Assembly: GCF_031180975.1 (NCBI RefSeq)
Contig: NZ_JAPSLI010000001.1
Location: 1 to 64,000 of the forward strand
DNA length: 64,000 nucleotides
Direction of reading: 5' to 3'
Source of the DNA: Microbacterium sp.
Lineage (GTDB): Bacteria; Actinomycetota; Actinomycetes; Actinomycetales; Microbacteriaceae
A program made the translations under genes and the position numbers. The notes under the pieces were generated by a model. The model ran no database searches. It was not told the DNA's origin and worked only from the letters and a program-made list of their open reading frames with translations. Below, one piece after another: positions 8,731 to 17,989 of the stretch (its first letter is position 1; every line of letters begins with the position of its first letter).

Positions 8731-8741
8731 GCCGAGACACA

Positions 8742-8777
8742 AGAAGGGCGATGGATCACCCGATCCATCGCCCTTCT
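8742..8777. terminator. strong bidirectional hairpin terminator
   Basis: A perfect 16-bp stem (8742–8757 with 8762–8777) closes a 4-nt loop. It lies between the methyltransferase gene and the convergent DUF3117 gene. T-rich sequence follows on the + strand and an A-rich-to-T-rich complement lies on the other side, so it can end both transcripts. Confidence 0.9.
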
Positions 8778-8788
8778 CCTTCTCGTTC

Positions 8789-8962
8789 TCAGGCGGGGTT
8801 CACGACGGCGCCCAGCACCTCGTGAAGCTCCTTCGCCTCGGCGTCGTTCACGGAGACGACCAGTCGGCCGCCGCCCTCGAGCGGAACGCGCACGATGATG
8901 AGTCGCCCCTCCTTCACGGCCTCCATCGGTCCGTCGCCGGTCCTCGGCTTCATCGCTGCCAT
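8789..8962 (-). CDS. DUF3117 small conserved protein (57 aa)
   Basis: 57 residues starting MAAMKPRTGDGPMEAVKEG and containing LIIVRVPLEGGGRLVVSVN. This is the near-invariant signature of the actinobacterial DUF3117 family. The start is ATG 8962, with GGGAG about 6 nt upstream. Predicted to be a small beta-rich soluble protein; its function is unknown. Conservation in such a short protein argues for an important structural or regulatory role. Confidence 0.9.
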   Translation of the reverse strand: MAAMKPRTGDGPMEAVKEGRLIIVRVPLEGGGRLVVSVNDAEAKELHEVLGAVVNPA

Positions 8963-9062
8963 CGTGGCTCCCTTTCCTCGGTGGTATGGATCAAGTTTAT
9001 CGGTACCGCCGGACCGACCGTTGACCGCCGATCCGCATCGGTGCGCGCGTCTACGCGTGTCA

Positions 9063-10277
9063 TCACGGGATCTGCCAGAAGGTCATCCCGAGTCCGTACA
9101 TTCCGAGGATCCAGACCCACTGGCCGAGCAGGCACGCGGCCAGCACCGCCCATCGGTATCCCGGTCGGCGCGGCACCGCCACCGCTCCCCACAGCGGCGT
9201 CAACGGCATCAGCAGCCGGAACGTGCTGGACTGCGGGAAGAACACCGCGAGCAGGTAGAGCAGGTACGAGGCGCTCCACAGCCGGATGTCGACGCCGAGG
9301 CGCCGCACCGCCCGCACGCGCATCAGCAGGAAGGCCGCGCCCGCCACGAGCACCGCGAGTGCGATCGGGCCCCACCACCCCGGCATCCCCCAGTGCGAGA
9401 ACCAGAAGACGGCGGCGCGGAGGAAGCCGTCGAACGGCACGAATTCGGCCGACGCGTCCGGGATCCAGTTGCGTCGCCATGCCAGTTCGGTCTGCAGATA
9501 CGCGTCCCACTCACCGGTGACGACGGTCGCGATGAGCTGCCACGAGAACCCGACGGCGGTGGCCAGTGCCCCGAGCGCCACGATGTGGGCGGCCTCCCGG
9601 CCGCCCAGCGGCTCGACGCGTCGACGCACCCAGCGGCTCAGCCCGTGCAGGCCGAGGAACAGCGCGAAGGCGAGGATGCCGGGGCGCGTGAACCCCATCA
9701 CCGGGATGAGCGCGTACAGCCAGGCGTACCGGTGCCGCGACACGAGGTCCAGTGCGACGAGCAGCAGCAGCACGAACAGCGCCTCGGCGTATCCGACCTG
9801 GAAGAGCGCCGCCAGCGGGCCGCACGAGAAGAACGCCACCGCCCACATCGCCGCGGAAGCGCCGATGCGATCGCGCAGCAGCCGGTGCAGCGCGAGGCAG
9901 GCCAGGAACCCGGCCACCAGCGACACCACGAGCGCCCCGGACGGCCAGAAACCGAAGCCGACCAGCTTGGCGACGTGCGCGTACACGGGCATGAACGCCC
10001 AGGCGTTCTCGGCGACCTCGCCGGTGTCGGTCCTGGGCAGCTCCGCGGGGTACCCGTACTCCGCGACCGTCCAGTACCACTGCGCATCCCAGCCGATCAC
10101 GAACTCGGCGACGGACGCGTCGGCACCGAACCGTGACAGGGAGGTGGACTGCGCCGCGGCGAGCGCGAGCAGCGCCGTGGTCACGAGCCGGGAAAGGGCG
10201 TAGATCACCCCGATACGGGCGGCGACCGGCATCCGCACCCAGGAGCGGACCGCGCGGGTCAGGCTCCGCTCAGCCAC
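9063..10277 (-). CDS. polytopic glycosyltransferase (PIG-V / GT-C-like mannosyltransferase)
   Basis: 404 residues with about ten membrane helices. The first periplasmic loop carries WDAQWYW and then ENAWAFMPVYAH. This is the aromatic-acidic pattern of PIG-V-type mannosyltransferases that use polyprenyl-phosphate sugars. It probably transfers mannose to an envelope glycolipid or glycoprotein on the outer face of the membrane. The start overlaps the end of dapE by 19 nt; an internal Met at residue 16 is a possible alternative. I am sure of the polytopic transferase character, less so of the sugar. Confidence 0.75.
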   Translation of the reverse strand: MAERSLTRAVRSWVRMPVAARIGVIYALSRLVTTALLALAAAQSTSLSRFGADASVAEFVIGWDAQWYWTVAEYGYPAELPRTDTGEVAENAWAFMPVYAHVAKLVGFGFWPSGALVVSLVAGFLACLALHRLLRDRIGASAAMWAVAFFSCGPLAALFQVGYAEALFVLLLLVALDLVSRHRYAWLYALIPVMGFTRPGILAFALFLGLHGLSRWVRRRVEPLGGREAAHIVALGALATAVGFSWQLIATVVTGEWDAYLQTELAWRRNWIPDASAEFVPFDGFLRAAVFWFSHWGMPGWWGPIALAVLVAGAAFLLMRVRAVRRLGVDIRLWSASYLLYLLAVFFPQSSTFRLLMPLTPLWGAVAVPRRPGYRWAVLAACLLGQWVWILGMYGLGMTFWQIP

Positions 10278-11332
10278 GCGCGCAACCCGCGTTCGACGTC
10301 CTCGATCTGCGCGAGCGGCACGCGCTCCTCATCGTGGTGCGCCAGGTGGGGGTCACCGGGGCCGTAGTTCACCGCCGGCACCCCGAGCGCCGAGAAGCGC
10401 GCGACGTCCGTCCAGCCGTACTTGGGGCGCGCCTCGGCGCCCACCGCGGCGAGGAACTGCTGCGCGATCGGCGCGTCGAGTCCGGGGCGGGCGCCGTCGG
10501 CGGCATCCGTGATCTCCACCTCGAAGCCGGCGAGCACCGAGCGCACGTGCGCCTCCGCGCCGGCGATGCTGCGGCTGGGCGCGAACCGGTAGTTCACCTC
10601 GACCTCGCACAGGTCGGGGATGACGTTGCCCGCCACCCCTCCGGTGATGCGGACGGCGTTGAGTCCTTCGCGGTAGCCGAGGCCCTCGACGGGGATCTCC
10701 CTGGCGCGGTACTCGGCCAGGCGCGCCAGGATCGGCGCGGCGCCGTGGATCGCGTTCTCGCCCACCCAGGAGCGGGCGCTGTGCGCGCGGACCCCGCGGG
10801 TGCGGACGATGGCGCGCAGCGTGCCGTTGCAGCCGCCCTCCACCTGCCCGTTCGAGGGCTCGCCGAGGATCGCGAAGTCGGCCTGAAACAGCTCGGGCCG
10901 GTCCGCGGCGAGCAGACCGAGCCCGTTCTTGGACGCTTCGACCTCCTCGTTGTCGTACCACATCCAGGTGATGTCGACGATGGGCGCGGTGAGCTCGGCG
11001 GCGAGCCTGAGCTGCACCGCGACACCCGCCTTCATGTCGACCGTGCCGCGGCCCCACAGGAACTCCTCGCCCTCGATCGCGATGCGCCGCGTCGGCACGT
11101 TGCCGTTGATGGGGACGGTGTCGATGTGGCCGGCGATGACCACGCGCTGCGCGCGGCCGAGGTTCGTGCGGGCGACGATCGTGTTCCCGTGCCGGATCAC
11201 CTCGAGATGCGGGTGCGCCCGCACCGCCTCCTCGATCTCGTCGGCGAGGCGCCCCTCTGCGCCGGAGACGCTCGGGATGTCGCAGATCGCGCGCGTGATG
11301 TCGAGCGAGGACGCGGAGAGATCGAGCAGCAT
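10259..11332 (-). CDS. dapE: succinyl-diaminopimelate desuccinylase
   Basis: Zinc amidohydrolase of the M20 fold that removes succinate from N-succinyl-LL-diaminopimelate, giving LL-DAP for lysine and peptidoglycan. Metal and catalytic elements are visible: AGHIDTVP (His/Asp), GRGTVDMKAG (bridging Asp), DNEEVEASKNG (Glu pair), GEPSNG, and a late His in DPHLAHHDEERVP. I chose ATG 11332 (MLLDLSASSLD, 357 aa), which has a GGGGG ribosome site, over a start 24 nt further upstream. It is divergent from dapD across ~50 nt. Confidence 0.92.
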   Translation of the reverse strand: MLLDLSASSLDITRAICDIPSVSGAEGRLADEIEEAVRAHPHLEVIRHGNTIVARTNLGRAQRVVIAGHIDTVPINGNVPTRRIAIEGEEFLWGRGTVDMKAGVAVQLRLAAELTAPIVDITWMWYDNEEVEASKNGLGLLAADRPELFQADFAILGEPSNGQVEGGCNGTLRAIVRTRGVRAHSARSWVGENAIHGAAPILARLAEYRAREIPVEGLGYREGLNAVRITGGVAGNVIPDLCEVEVNYRFAPSRSIAGAEAHVRSVLAGFEVEITDAADGARPGLDAPIAQQFLAAVGAEARPKYGWTDVARFSALGVPAVNYGPGDPHLAHHDEERVPLAQIEDVERGLRAWLSGA

Positions 11333-11382
11333 GACCCCCAGCCTATCCGCGAGCACATCAGCGCCTCCGCTATTTTGGGGGG

Positions 11383-12336
11383 ATGAGCACTGAGCGCACC
11401 GTGTGGGGTATCGGACTGTCCACGATCGCCGGCGACGGCACCGTCCTGGACGCGTGGTACCCGGAGATCGGCTTCGGAGAGCCGAACGCCGAGGACGCGG
11501 CCTCGGCGGCCGACACCTGGCAGGCGCTCGCCGAGCCGGATTCGCGCCGCAACGTCACGGTGGAACTCGTGCAGGTCTCGATCGACCTGGACGCGGCCGT
11601 CGCGTCCACTGTGGACGCGTACCTGCGCCTGCACGCGCTGTCCCGTCTGCTGGTGAAGCCGAACGAGCTGAACCTGGACGGCATCTTCGGGCACCTGCCG
11701 ACCCTCGCGTGGACCAATGCGGGGCCGATGCTGCCGACGGATGCCGCACGGCTGCGCCCGGTGCTCCAGCGGCACGGCATCCAGGTGCAGGGGCTGGACA
11801 AGTTCCCGCGGCTGACCGACTACGTCCAGCCGGAGGGCGTCCGAATCGCGGACGCGTCCCGGGTGCGCCTGGGCGCGCACCTCTCCCCCGGCACCACCGT
11901 GATGCACGAGGGCTTCGTGAACTTCAACGCCGGCACGCTCGGCGCGTCGATGGTCGAGGGCCGCATCTCGCAGGGCGTCGTCGTGGGCGACGGCAGCGAC
12001 ATCGGCGGCGGCGCGTCCATCATGGGCACCCTCTCCGGCGGCGGCACCGTGCGAGTGTCGATCGGCGAGCGCACGCTGCTCGGCGCGAACGCCGGCATCG
12101 GCATCTCCCTCGGCGACGACTGCGTGGTCGAGGCCGGGCTGTACGTGACCGCGGGCACGAAGGTCGTCCTCGCCGACGGTCCGGACACCGCCGACGGCGG
12201 ACGGCCGACCGTGAAGGCGGCCGAGCTGTCCGGTCGCGACGGCATCCTGTTCCGCCGCAACTCGCTCACCGGCGCCGTCGAGGCGACCCAGCGCACCGGC
12301 GTCGGCATCACCCTCAACGAGGCCCTCCACGCCTGA
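11383..12336 (+). CDS. dapD: tetrahydrodipicolinate N-succinyltransferase
   Basis: 317 residues, the long actinobacterial DapD type. The N-terminal half is mixed alpha/beta. From about residue 155 it becomes a left-handed beta-helix of hexapeptide turns ([21 protein letters not shown]… [14 protein letters not shown]… [10 protein letters not shown]). It transfers succinyl from succinyl-CoA to tetrahydrodipicolinate, the step that commits flux to the succinylase branch. Functional trimers are known for the family. The start ATG has a GGGGGG ribosome site directly upstream. It works with dapE (divergent neighbour) and dapC nearby. Confidence 0.95.
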   Translation: MSTERTVWGIGLSTIAGDGTVLDAWYPEIGFGEPNAEDAASAADTWQALAEPDSRRNVTVELVQVSIDLDAAVASTVDAYLRLHALSRLLVKPNELNLDGIFGHLPTLAWTNAGPMLPTDAARLRPVLQRHGIQVQGLDKFPRLTDYVQPEGVRIADASRVRLGAHLSPGTTVMHEGFVNFNAGTLGASMVEGRISQGVVVGDGSDIGGGASIMGTLSGGGTVRVSIGERTLLGANAGIGISLGDDCVVEAGLYVTAGTKVVLADGPDTADGGRPTVKAAELSGRDGILFRRNSLTGAVEATQRTGVGITLNEALHA

Positions 12337-12346
12337 CCTCCCCCTC

Positions 12347-12413
12347 GTTTGGGGCGGATTCTCGCGTTCGGGGCGGTTGTCATCCGCCCCGAACGGGGAA
12401 AACCGCCCCAAAC
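12347..12413. repeat. nested double-hairpin repeat, copy A
   Basis: Four arms related to GTTTGGGGCGG form nested palindromes. The outer arms at 12347–12357 and 12403–12413 are exact complements. The inner arms at 12366–12376 and 12384–12394 (GTTCGGGGCGG and its complement) also pair, around a 7-nt loop. It lies 11 nt after the dapD stop, upstream of the DEAD-box helicase gene. A second copy follows that helicase gene. Confidence 0.9.
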
Positions 12414-12608
12414 GCGCGACGACGGGCGCACAGGGGGACGTGCTACTGTCAAGGGTCGCTCCCGTTCACGCGGAGCGCCTGCGTCGTCGAACGCTCCCGC
12501 GCCGTCCACCGGCCGCGAACTTCTCGAACGGCGAACCGATGCGCGAACCCGCGCCGTCGCCCACCTTCCCGCACGCCGGCTGAACGCCCGTGCCCTTTGG
12601 AGCCACCC

Positions 12609-14081
12609 ATGACTTCCTTCCTCGACCTCGGCGTGCCCGCCGCCCTCGCCTCCGTGCTCGCCGCGGACGGCAAGACCGAGGCCTTCGCCATCCAGCGCGA
12701 CACGCTGCCCGACTCGCTCGCCGGACGCGACCTGCTCGGCCGCGGCCGTACCGGCAGCGGTAAGACCATCGCGTTCGCACTGCCCCTGGTGGCGCGTCTC
12801 GCCGCGACGAACGCCTCCCGCCGGCCGGGCCGCCCGCGCGGCCTGGTGCTCGCCCCCACCCGCGAGCTGGCCACCCAGATCGCTGCCACGATCTCCCCAC
12901 TCGCGGCAGCCGTGGGCCTGCGCGTCACCACCGTGTTCGGCGGAGTCAGCCAGCGCCCGCAGGAGCAGGCGATGCGCTCCGGCGTCGACATCGTCGTCGC
13001 CTGCCCCGGTCGCCTCGAAGACCTCATGAAGCAGAAGATCGTCGCGCTGGACGCGGTCGAGATCACCGTGCTGGACGAGGCCGACCACATGGCCGACCTC
13101 GGCTTCCTGCCCGGCGTGACCCGCATCCTGTCGGCCACGCCCGCCGGCGGTCAGCGTCTGCTGTTCAGCGCCACCCTCGACCGTGGCATCGACTCGCTCG
13201 CGAAGCGCTTCCTGAGCAACCCGGTCAGCCACGAGGTCGACGAGGCCAGCGTGCCGGTCGGCGAGATGACCCACCGGGTGCTGGTCGCCACCAGCACCGA
13301 GGCCAAGAAGCAGCTCGTCGAGCACCTGGCATCCGGTCTCGGCCGGCGGATCCTGTTCACGCGCACCAAGCACCAGGCGAAGAAGCTGGCCAAGCAGCTC
13401 ACCGCGTCCGGCATCCCGTCGGTCGACCTGCACGGCAACCTCGGGCAGAACGCCCGGGAGCGCAACCTGGCCGCCTTCGGCGCCGACCCGGCCCAGGGCG
13501 GCGTGCGCGTGCTGGTCGCCACGGATGTCGCCGCGCGCGGCGTGCACGTGGACGACGTCGAGCTGGTCGTGCACGTCGACCCGCCGCTCGAGCACAAGGC
13601 GTACCTGCACCGCTCCGGCCGCACCGCGCGCGCCGGCGCCGCCGGCACCGTCGTCACCCTGGTGCTGCCCGAGCAGCGGCGCGACGTGAAGGACCTGCTC
13701 CGCAAGGCGCAGATCACCGCGCCGCTGGAGGACGCCAACGCCGGGATCGTGCAGGAGCTGGTCGGCGAGCGTGCAGCGCACGTGCGTCCGGCCCCCGCCG
13801 CCGCGCCCGCGAAGCAGGCGTCGTCGGGGTCCCGCGGCCAGTCCGCCGGCGGCTCGTCGTCGTCGCGGCGCCGCCGTCCGCGCGGGCAGGGTTCGCAGGG
13901 CGGACAGCAGGCGTCTCAGCACGCCGGGCAGGGCCGCTCCGCCGCCCACGGCCGCCCTGCGCACGGCGCGCAGGCTCCCGCCGGCCGCAGCGCTGGGCGG
14001 GACCACGACGCGCAGCGTCCGGCCCGTCACGACGCCCGCCCGCAGGGCTCGCGCCGCGCCAGCCGCCCCCAGGGCCACTGA
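12609..14081 (+). CDS. DEAD-box RNA helicase
   Basis: 490 residues from ATG 12609. The helicase motifs appear in order: a Q-motif-like AFAIQRDTLP, I GRTGSGKT, Ia PTRELATQ, II DEAD, III SAT, and VI HRSGRTARAG. From about residue 395 the C-terminus is a basic Ser/Gly/Gln/Arg-rich disordered tail, as in RNA-binding DEAD proteins of Actinobacteria. It probably remodels RNA in ribosome assembly or cold adaptation. The 195-nt stretch between repeat copy A and the start carries no gene and may be a long 5' leader. The gene is bracketed by the two double-hairpin repeats. Confidence 0.92.
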   Translation: MTSFLDLGVPAALASVLAADGKTEAFAIQRDTLPDSLAGRDLLGRGRTGSGKTIAFALPLVARLAATNASRRPGRPRGLVLAPTRELATQIAATISPLAAAVGLRVTTVFGGVSQRPQEQAMRSGVDIVVACPGRLEDLMKQKIVALDAVEITVLDEADHMADLGFLPGVTRILSATPAGGQRLLFSATLDRGIDSLAKRFLSNPVSHEVDEASVPVGEMTHRVLVATSTEAKKQLVEHLASGLGRRILFTRTKHQAKKLAKQLTASGIPSVDLHGNLGQNARERNLAAFGADPAQGGVRVLVATDVAARGVHVDDVELVVHVDPPLEHKAYLHRSGRTARAGAAGTVVTLVLPEQRRDVKDLLRKAQITAPLEDANAGIVQELVGERAAHVRPAPAAAPAKQASSGSRGQSAGGSSSSRRRRPRGQGSQGGQQASQHAGQGRSAAHGRPAHGAQAPAGRSAGRDHDAQRPARHDARPQGSRRASRPQGH

Positions 14082-14100
14082 CCCGGTCACTGACCCCGGT

Positions 14101-14160
14101 CTCCACCTCCCGGGTCTCCACCTCCCGGGTCTCCGCCTCCCGGGTCTCCACCTACCGGGT
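14101..14160. repeat. four tandem copies of a 15-bp unit
   Basis: The unit CTCCACCTCCCGGGT repeats at 14101, 14116, 14131 and 14146. There is one change in the third copy and one in the fourth. It lies just after the helicase stop codon and ends at the left arm of repeat copy B, so it is intergenic. Such units often vary in number between strains. Confidence 0.9.
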
Positions 14161-14225
14161 TTGGGGCGGGTTCTCAACTTTGGGGCGGCGCACCACCGCC
14201 CCAAACGCGAGAATCCGCCCCAAAC
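14159..14225. repeat. nested double-hairpin repeat, copy B
   Basis: The architecture matches copy A: arms at 14159–14169 and 14215–14225 (GTTTGGGGCGG and its complement), and inner arms at 14178–14188 and 14196–14206 around a 7-nt loop. It sits between the convergent helicase and gltA genes, where it could also act as a two-way terminator. Confidence 0.9.
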
Positions 14226-14286
14226 ACCCCAGGACACGGGGTACGTGAGCGATCGGCGCCGGGCGCGGGTCAGCGGGCGGCGCGGG

Positions 14287-15576
14287 TCAGCGGGCGGGGT
14301 AGGACCGCTCGGGAGCGCCGATGTAGAGCTGCTGCGGACGGCCGATCTTGGTCTGCGGGTCCAGCTGCAGCTCCCGCCACTGCGCGAGCCAGCCGGGCAG
14401 CCGGCCGATCGCGAACAGCACGGTGAACATGCGCGTCGGGAAGCCCATCGCCTTGTAGATCACGCCGGTGTAGAAGTCGACGTTCGGGTAGAGCCGGCGC
14501 TCCTTGAAGTAGTCGTCCGCGAGCGCGATCTCCTCGAGCTCCTTGGCGAGGTCGAGCAGCGGGTCTGTGACGCCCAGCTCGGAGAGCACCTCGTCGGCGG
14601 CCTCCTTGACCAGCTTGGCGCGCGGGTCGTAGTTCTTGTAGACCCGGTGGCCGAAGCCCATCAGCTTGACGCCCTCCTCCTTGTTCTTCACGCGCTCGAC
14701 GAAGCGCTGCACGCTCTGACCGGACTCGCGGATCTGCCCGAGCATCGTCAGCACCGCCTCGTTGGCACCGCCATGCAGGGGGCCGGAGAGCGCCTGGATG
14801 CCCGCCGAGATCGACGCGAACTGGTTGGCACCGGTGGATCCGACCAGGCGCACGGTGGAGGTGGACGCGTTCTGCTCGTGGTCCTCGTGCAGGATCAGCA
14901 GCAGCTCCAGCGCCTTCGACATCACCGGGTTGACCTCGTACGGCTCGCTGTGCACGCCGAAGTTGAGCTTGAGGAAGTTGTCCACGAAGCTCAGCGAGTT
15001 GTCCGGATACAGGAACGCCTGGCCCACGCTCTTCTTGTGCGCGTACGCGGCGATCACCGGCAGCTTGGCGAGCATGCGCACCTGGTTGAGCTCCACGTGC
15101 TCCGGGTTGTGCGGGTCGGTCTGGCCCTCGTAGTAGGTCGACAGTGCGGCGACCGCCGACGACAGCACCGCCATGGGGTGCGCGGTGTGCGGCAGTGCCG
15201 AGAAGAAGTGCTTCAGATCCTCGTGCAGCAGCGTGTGGCGACGCACGCGCTCGTCGAACTCGGCCAGCTCGACCGCGGTGGGCAGCTCCCCGTAGATGAG
15301 CAGCCACGCCACCTCGAGATAGCTGCAGCTGCGCGCGATCTGCTCGATCGGATAGCCGCGATAGCGCAGGATGCCCTGGTCGCCGTCGATGAACGTGATC
15401 GCCGACTTGGTGGATGCCGTGTTCACGAAGCCGTAGTCGAGTCCGGTGTAGCCGGTCTGCCGCGTGAGGGTCGAGAGGTCGATGCTGCCTGCACCGCTCG
15501 TCGACCGCAGCACGGGGAACTCCGCGGTCTTGTCGCCGACGGAAAGAGTGGCCTTGTCGGGCTGACCTGCGCTCAC
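14287..15576 (-). CDS. gltA: citrate synthase
   Basis: 429 residues, the usual length of hexameric type II citrate synthase. It condenses oxaloacetate with acetyl-CoA at the entry to the TCA cycle. Visible active-site blocks include SGPLHGGANEAV (catalytic His) and GFGHRVYKNYDPRA (His/Arg binding oxaloacetate), plus the C-terminal RPQQLYIG. The start is ATG 15576, with AGGAGG just upstream. It appears monocistronic. The 178 nt to dapC on the 5' side hold no gene, and I see nothing definite there. Confidence 0.95.
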   Translation of the reverse strand: MSAGQPDKATLSVGDKTAEFPVLRSTSGAGSIDLSTLTRQTGYTGLDYGFVNTASTKSAITFIDGDQGILRYRGYPIEQIARSCSYLEVAWLLIYGELPTAVELAEFDERVRRHTLLHEDLKHFFSALPHTAHPMAVLSSAVAALSTYYEGQTDPHNPEHVELNQVRMLAKLPVIAAYAHKKSVGQAFLYPDNSLSFVDNFLKLNFGVHSEPYEVNPVMSKALELLLILHEDHEQNASTSTVRLVGSTGANQFASISAGIQALSGPLHGGANEAVLTMLGQIRESGQSVQRFVERVKNKEEGVKLMGFGHRVYKNYDPRAKLVKEAADEVLSELGVTDPLLDLAKELEEIALADDYFKERRLYPNVDFYTGVIYKAMGFPTRMFTVLFAIGRLPGWLAQWRELQLDPQTKIGRPQQLYIGAPERSYPAR

Positions 15577-15754
15577 GCGAACCTCCTGCTGCGTTGTGCC
15601 TCTGGGGACGATGTCCGGCGCGCAACGCCGGGGCCGGGTCTCGACCGCATCGCGTGTACAGCCTAGTCGCGCACTCGGCCTACTGTGACATCCGCCAAGA
15701 GATCACGCGATCGCTCGTCGCCCCTCCACAACCTTCGCGAGGTGGAGAACGGGC

Positions 15755-16867
15755 TCATCGGGTGGCGGATGCCAGTCGCTCGGCGGCCTGTTCGATCCGG
15801 TCCAGCGGCGCGGTGAGCGCGAGGCGCACGTGACGAGCGGAGTGCTCGCCGTAGAAGTGCCCGGGGCCGGCGAGGATGCCGAGCTCCGCCAGCCGCTGCA
15901 GCGACTCCCAGGCGTCCCGATCCTCGGTGGCCCAGAGGTACAGTCCGGCCTCCGACCCGTCGATGCGGAAGCCGGCGGCTTCGACGGCCGGTTTCAGCAC
16001 GTCACGGCGGCGACGGTACAGCTCCTTCTGCGCAGCGACGTGCTCGTCATCGCGCAGCGCGACAGCCATGGCGTGCTGCACAGGTGCGGGCGGCATCAGC
16101 CCGAGGTGCTTGCGCGCCGCGAGCAGGCCCGCGATGAGATCCGAGCATCCCGCGACGAACGCGGCACGGTAGCCGGCGAGGTTGGACTGCTTGCTGAGCG
16201 AGTACACGCTCAGCAGATCGGCGCGCGATCCGCCGGTGACCCGCGGGTCCAGCACCGACGGCACGGGCTGGTCGGCCCACGGCCCGTCCCACCCGAGTTC
16301 GGCGTAGCACTCGTCGCTGGCAAGCACGGCGCCCAGCTCCCTGGCGCGACGCACGGCGGCGGCGAGCTCCTCGACGCTCCAGGTGCGTCCGTCCGGGTTG
16401 CCGGGGGTGTTGATCCAGATGAGCTTGGCGCCCTCCGGCCATTCGTCGGGGTCGTCGGCTGCCACCGGGGTCGCCCCGGCGACCGTCGCACCGACCGCGT
16501 AGGTCGGGTACGCGATGCGCGGATGAACGACGACGTCCCCGGCGGTCAGGCCCAGCAGAGTGGGCAAAAGCGCGACCAGCTCCTTCGACCCGATGGTCGG
16601 CAGCACGTGCGCGGGTGTCAGGCCGGGCACCCCGCGGCGGCGCGCGTACCAGTCCACGATGGCGTCGCGCAGCGCGGGCGAGCCGACCGTCAGCGGGTAG
16701 GAGTGCGCGTCGGTGGCCTCCGCGAGAGCACGCCGGATGACGTCGGGGGTGGGGTCGATGGGCGAGCCGACGGAGAGGTCGACGATGCCGCCCGGATGCT
16801 GCGCGGCACGCTTACGGTACGGCTCCACCGCGTCCCACGGGTACGCGGCGAGGTCGAGGACCCCCAC
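15755..16867 (-). CDS. dapC: succinyldiaminopimelate aminotransferase
   Basis: 370 residues, fold-type I PLP aminotransferase. The PLP-binding lysine is in VYSLSKQSNLAGYR; NTPGNPDG and ASDECYAELGW are the cofactor-binding asparagine and aspartate motifs. It converts N-succinyl-2-amino-6-ketopimelate to N-succinyl-LL-DAP, between DapD and DapE. It starts with GTG 16867 directly after the ferredoxin stop, with no gap. The fdxA–dapC pairing is conserved in Actinobacteria. Confidence 0.9.
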   Translation of the reverse strand: MGVLDLAAYPWDAVEPYRKRAAQHPGGIVDLSVGSPIDPTPDVIRRALAEATDAHSYPLTVGSPALRDAIVDWYARRRGVPGLTPAHVLPTIGSKELVALLPTLLGLTAGDVVVHPRIAYPTYAVGATVAGATPVAADDPDEWPEGAKLIWINTPGNPDGRTWSVEELAAAVRRARELGAVLASDECYAELGWDGPWADQPVPSVLDPRVTGGSRADLLSVYSLSKQSNLAGYRAAFVAGCSDLIAGLLAARKHLGLMPPAPVQHAMAVALRDDEHVAAQKELYRRRRDVLKPAVEAAGFRIDGSEAGLYLWATEDRDAWESLQRLAELGILAGPGHFYGEHSARHVRLALTAPLDRIEQAAERLASATR

Positions 16868-17188
16868 CTACTCCCCCTGCGGGGGCAGCGCTGCGATGAT
16901 GGGGTGGTCGTGGTGGATGACGCCGACCTTGGCGGCGCCGCCGGGCGAGCCGATCTCCTCGAAGAACTCCACGTTGGCCTTGTAGTAGTCCTGCCACTCG
17001 TCGGGCAGGTCGTCCTCGTAGTAGATCGCCTCAACAGGGCACACCGGTTCGCACGCGCCGCAGTCCACGCACTCGTCGGGGTGGATGTACAGCGAGCGCT
17101 CCCCCTCGTAGATGCAGTCGACGGGGCACTCGTCGATGCAGGCACGATCCTTCACATCGACGCAGGGAAGAGCGATCACATACGTCAC
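16868..17188 (-). CDS. fdxA: 7Fe ferredoxin
   Basis: 106 residues. Cysteines at 9, 17, 21 and 25 followed by 40, 43, 46 and 50 (CxxCxxCxxxCP) give the pattern of one 3Fe-4S and one 4Fe-4S cluster (FdxA/FdxC type). The acidic C-terminal extension is typical of actinobacterial members. It is a soluble one-electron carrier. It abuts dapC directly, so both are probably on one mRNA. Confidence 0.93.
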   Translation of the reverse strand: MTYVIALPCVDVKDRACIDECPVDCIYEGERSLYIHPDECVDCGACEPVCPVEAIYYEDDLPDEWQDYYKANVEFFEEIGSPGGAAKVGVIHHDHPIIAALPPQGE

Positions 17189-17192
17189 GGAA

Positions 17193-17633
17193 TCAGTCTA
17201 CGTCGCGCGCGGAGGTTCCCGTCGCGGTCGGGGCCGCGGTCGGCGGTGCACCGGCGGCTCCGTCCGTGTGGGCGGACCGCAGCCGGGACAGGTCCGGCCA
17301 GGCGACGACCAGCACGGTGATGCCGACGGCGAGGTACATCCAGATGTTACCCAGCGGCGTGTTCGGCACGACGACGGAACCGCCGGGGCCGCGCTGCGAG
17401 ATGACGAGGATCAGCGCCAGCATCCCGATCCCGGCCACGAGCGCCGCCCAGCGGTCGCCGGTCAGCGCGCGCAGGGAGATGAGCAGGGCCGCGCAGGCGA
17501 TGCCGCCGACGATCAACCCCACCGGCACCGGGCCCCAGAGGAAGCTGTGCGCGATCGTCGCAGCGATCCCGTAGACGCCGCCGACGACGGCGGCCGCGAG
17601 CCAGGACAGGCCGCGTGAGATCGATGAGGACAC
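17193..17633 (-). CDS. small integral membrane protein upstream of fdxA
   Basis: 146 residues from GTG 17633, with four predicted membrane helices between residues about 8 and 115 and a Thr/Ala/Pro-rich tail. The family is unknown in function. In many Actinobacteria a protein of this kind lies beside fdxA and mycothiol deacetylase genes, though mshB is not present here. The start is uncertain because the GTG has only a weak ribosome site and there is no in-frame ATG upstream. Confidence 0.65.
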   Translation of the reverse strand: MSSSISRGLSWLAAAVVGGVYGIAATIAHSFLWGPVPVGLIVGGIACAALLISLRALTGDRWAALVAGIGMLALILVISQRGPGGSVVVPNTPLGNIWMYLAVGITVLVVAWPDLSRLRSAHTDGAAGAPPTAAPTATGTSARDVD

Positions 17634-17674
17634 CGCCTCAGCATAGTGGCCGCGCCACCGGCATCCGGCCCGAC

Positions 17675-17989
17675 TCAGACCGCCCAGCCGACCAGCCGCA
17701 GCAGCGCCGCCACCGCGGCCGCGGCGATCACGACCACGAGGAACGATTGGCGCATCCACAGCAGGCCCGCGGCGACCAGCACGGCGGGCACGCGAGCGTC
17801 CACGACCACCGCCTGCCCCGCGCCGAGCGTCTGCACGGCGACCAGCGCAGCGAGCAGTGCGACGGTGAGCAGGTCGGAGATCCGCGCGGGCCGCGGGGCC
17901 TCCATCACCTGCGGCGGCACCAGGTAGCCGAACGCCTTCAGCGCGACGCAGATGCATGCGGCGAGCAGCACGGCACTCCACACGCTCAT
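17675..17989 (-). CDS. azlD: AzlD-family branched-chain amino-acid transport subunit
   Basis: 104 residues with four hydrophobic segments, including LLWMRQSFLVVVIAA. The size and layout fit AzlD, the small partner of the AzlC exporter permease. Its start overlaps the azlC stop by 4 nt. The pair probably exports branched-chain amino acids or analogues across the cytoplasmic membrane. Confidence 0.85.
   Translation of the reverse strand: MSVWSAVLLAACICVALKAFGYLVPPQVMEAPRPARISDLLTVALLAALVAVQTLGAGQAVVVDARVPAVLVAAGLLWMRQSFLVVVIAAAAVAALLRLVGWAV

Noticed and set aside
11403-12608. Upstream extension of the DEAD-box helicase frame through dapD
   Set aside because: The extension is an Arg-rich shadow of dapD; the helicase Q-motif region and normal start lie at 12609.
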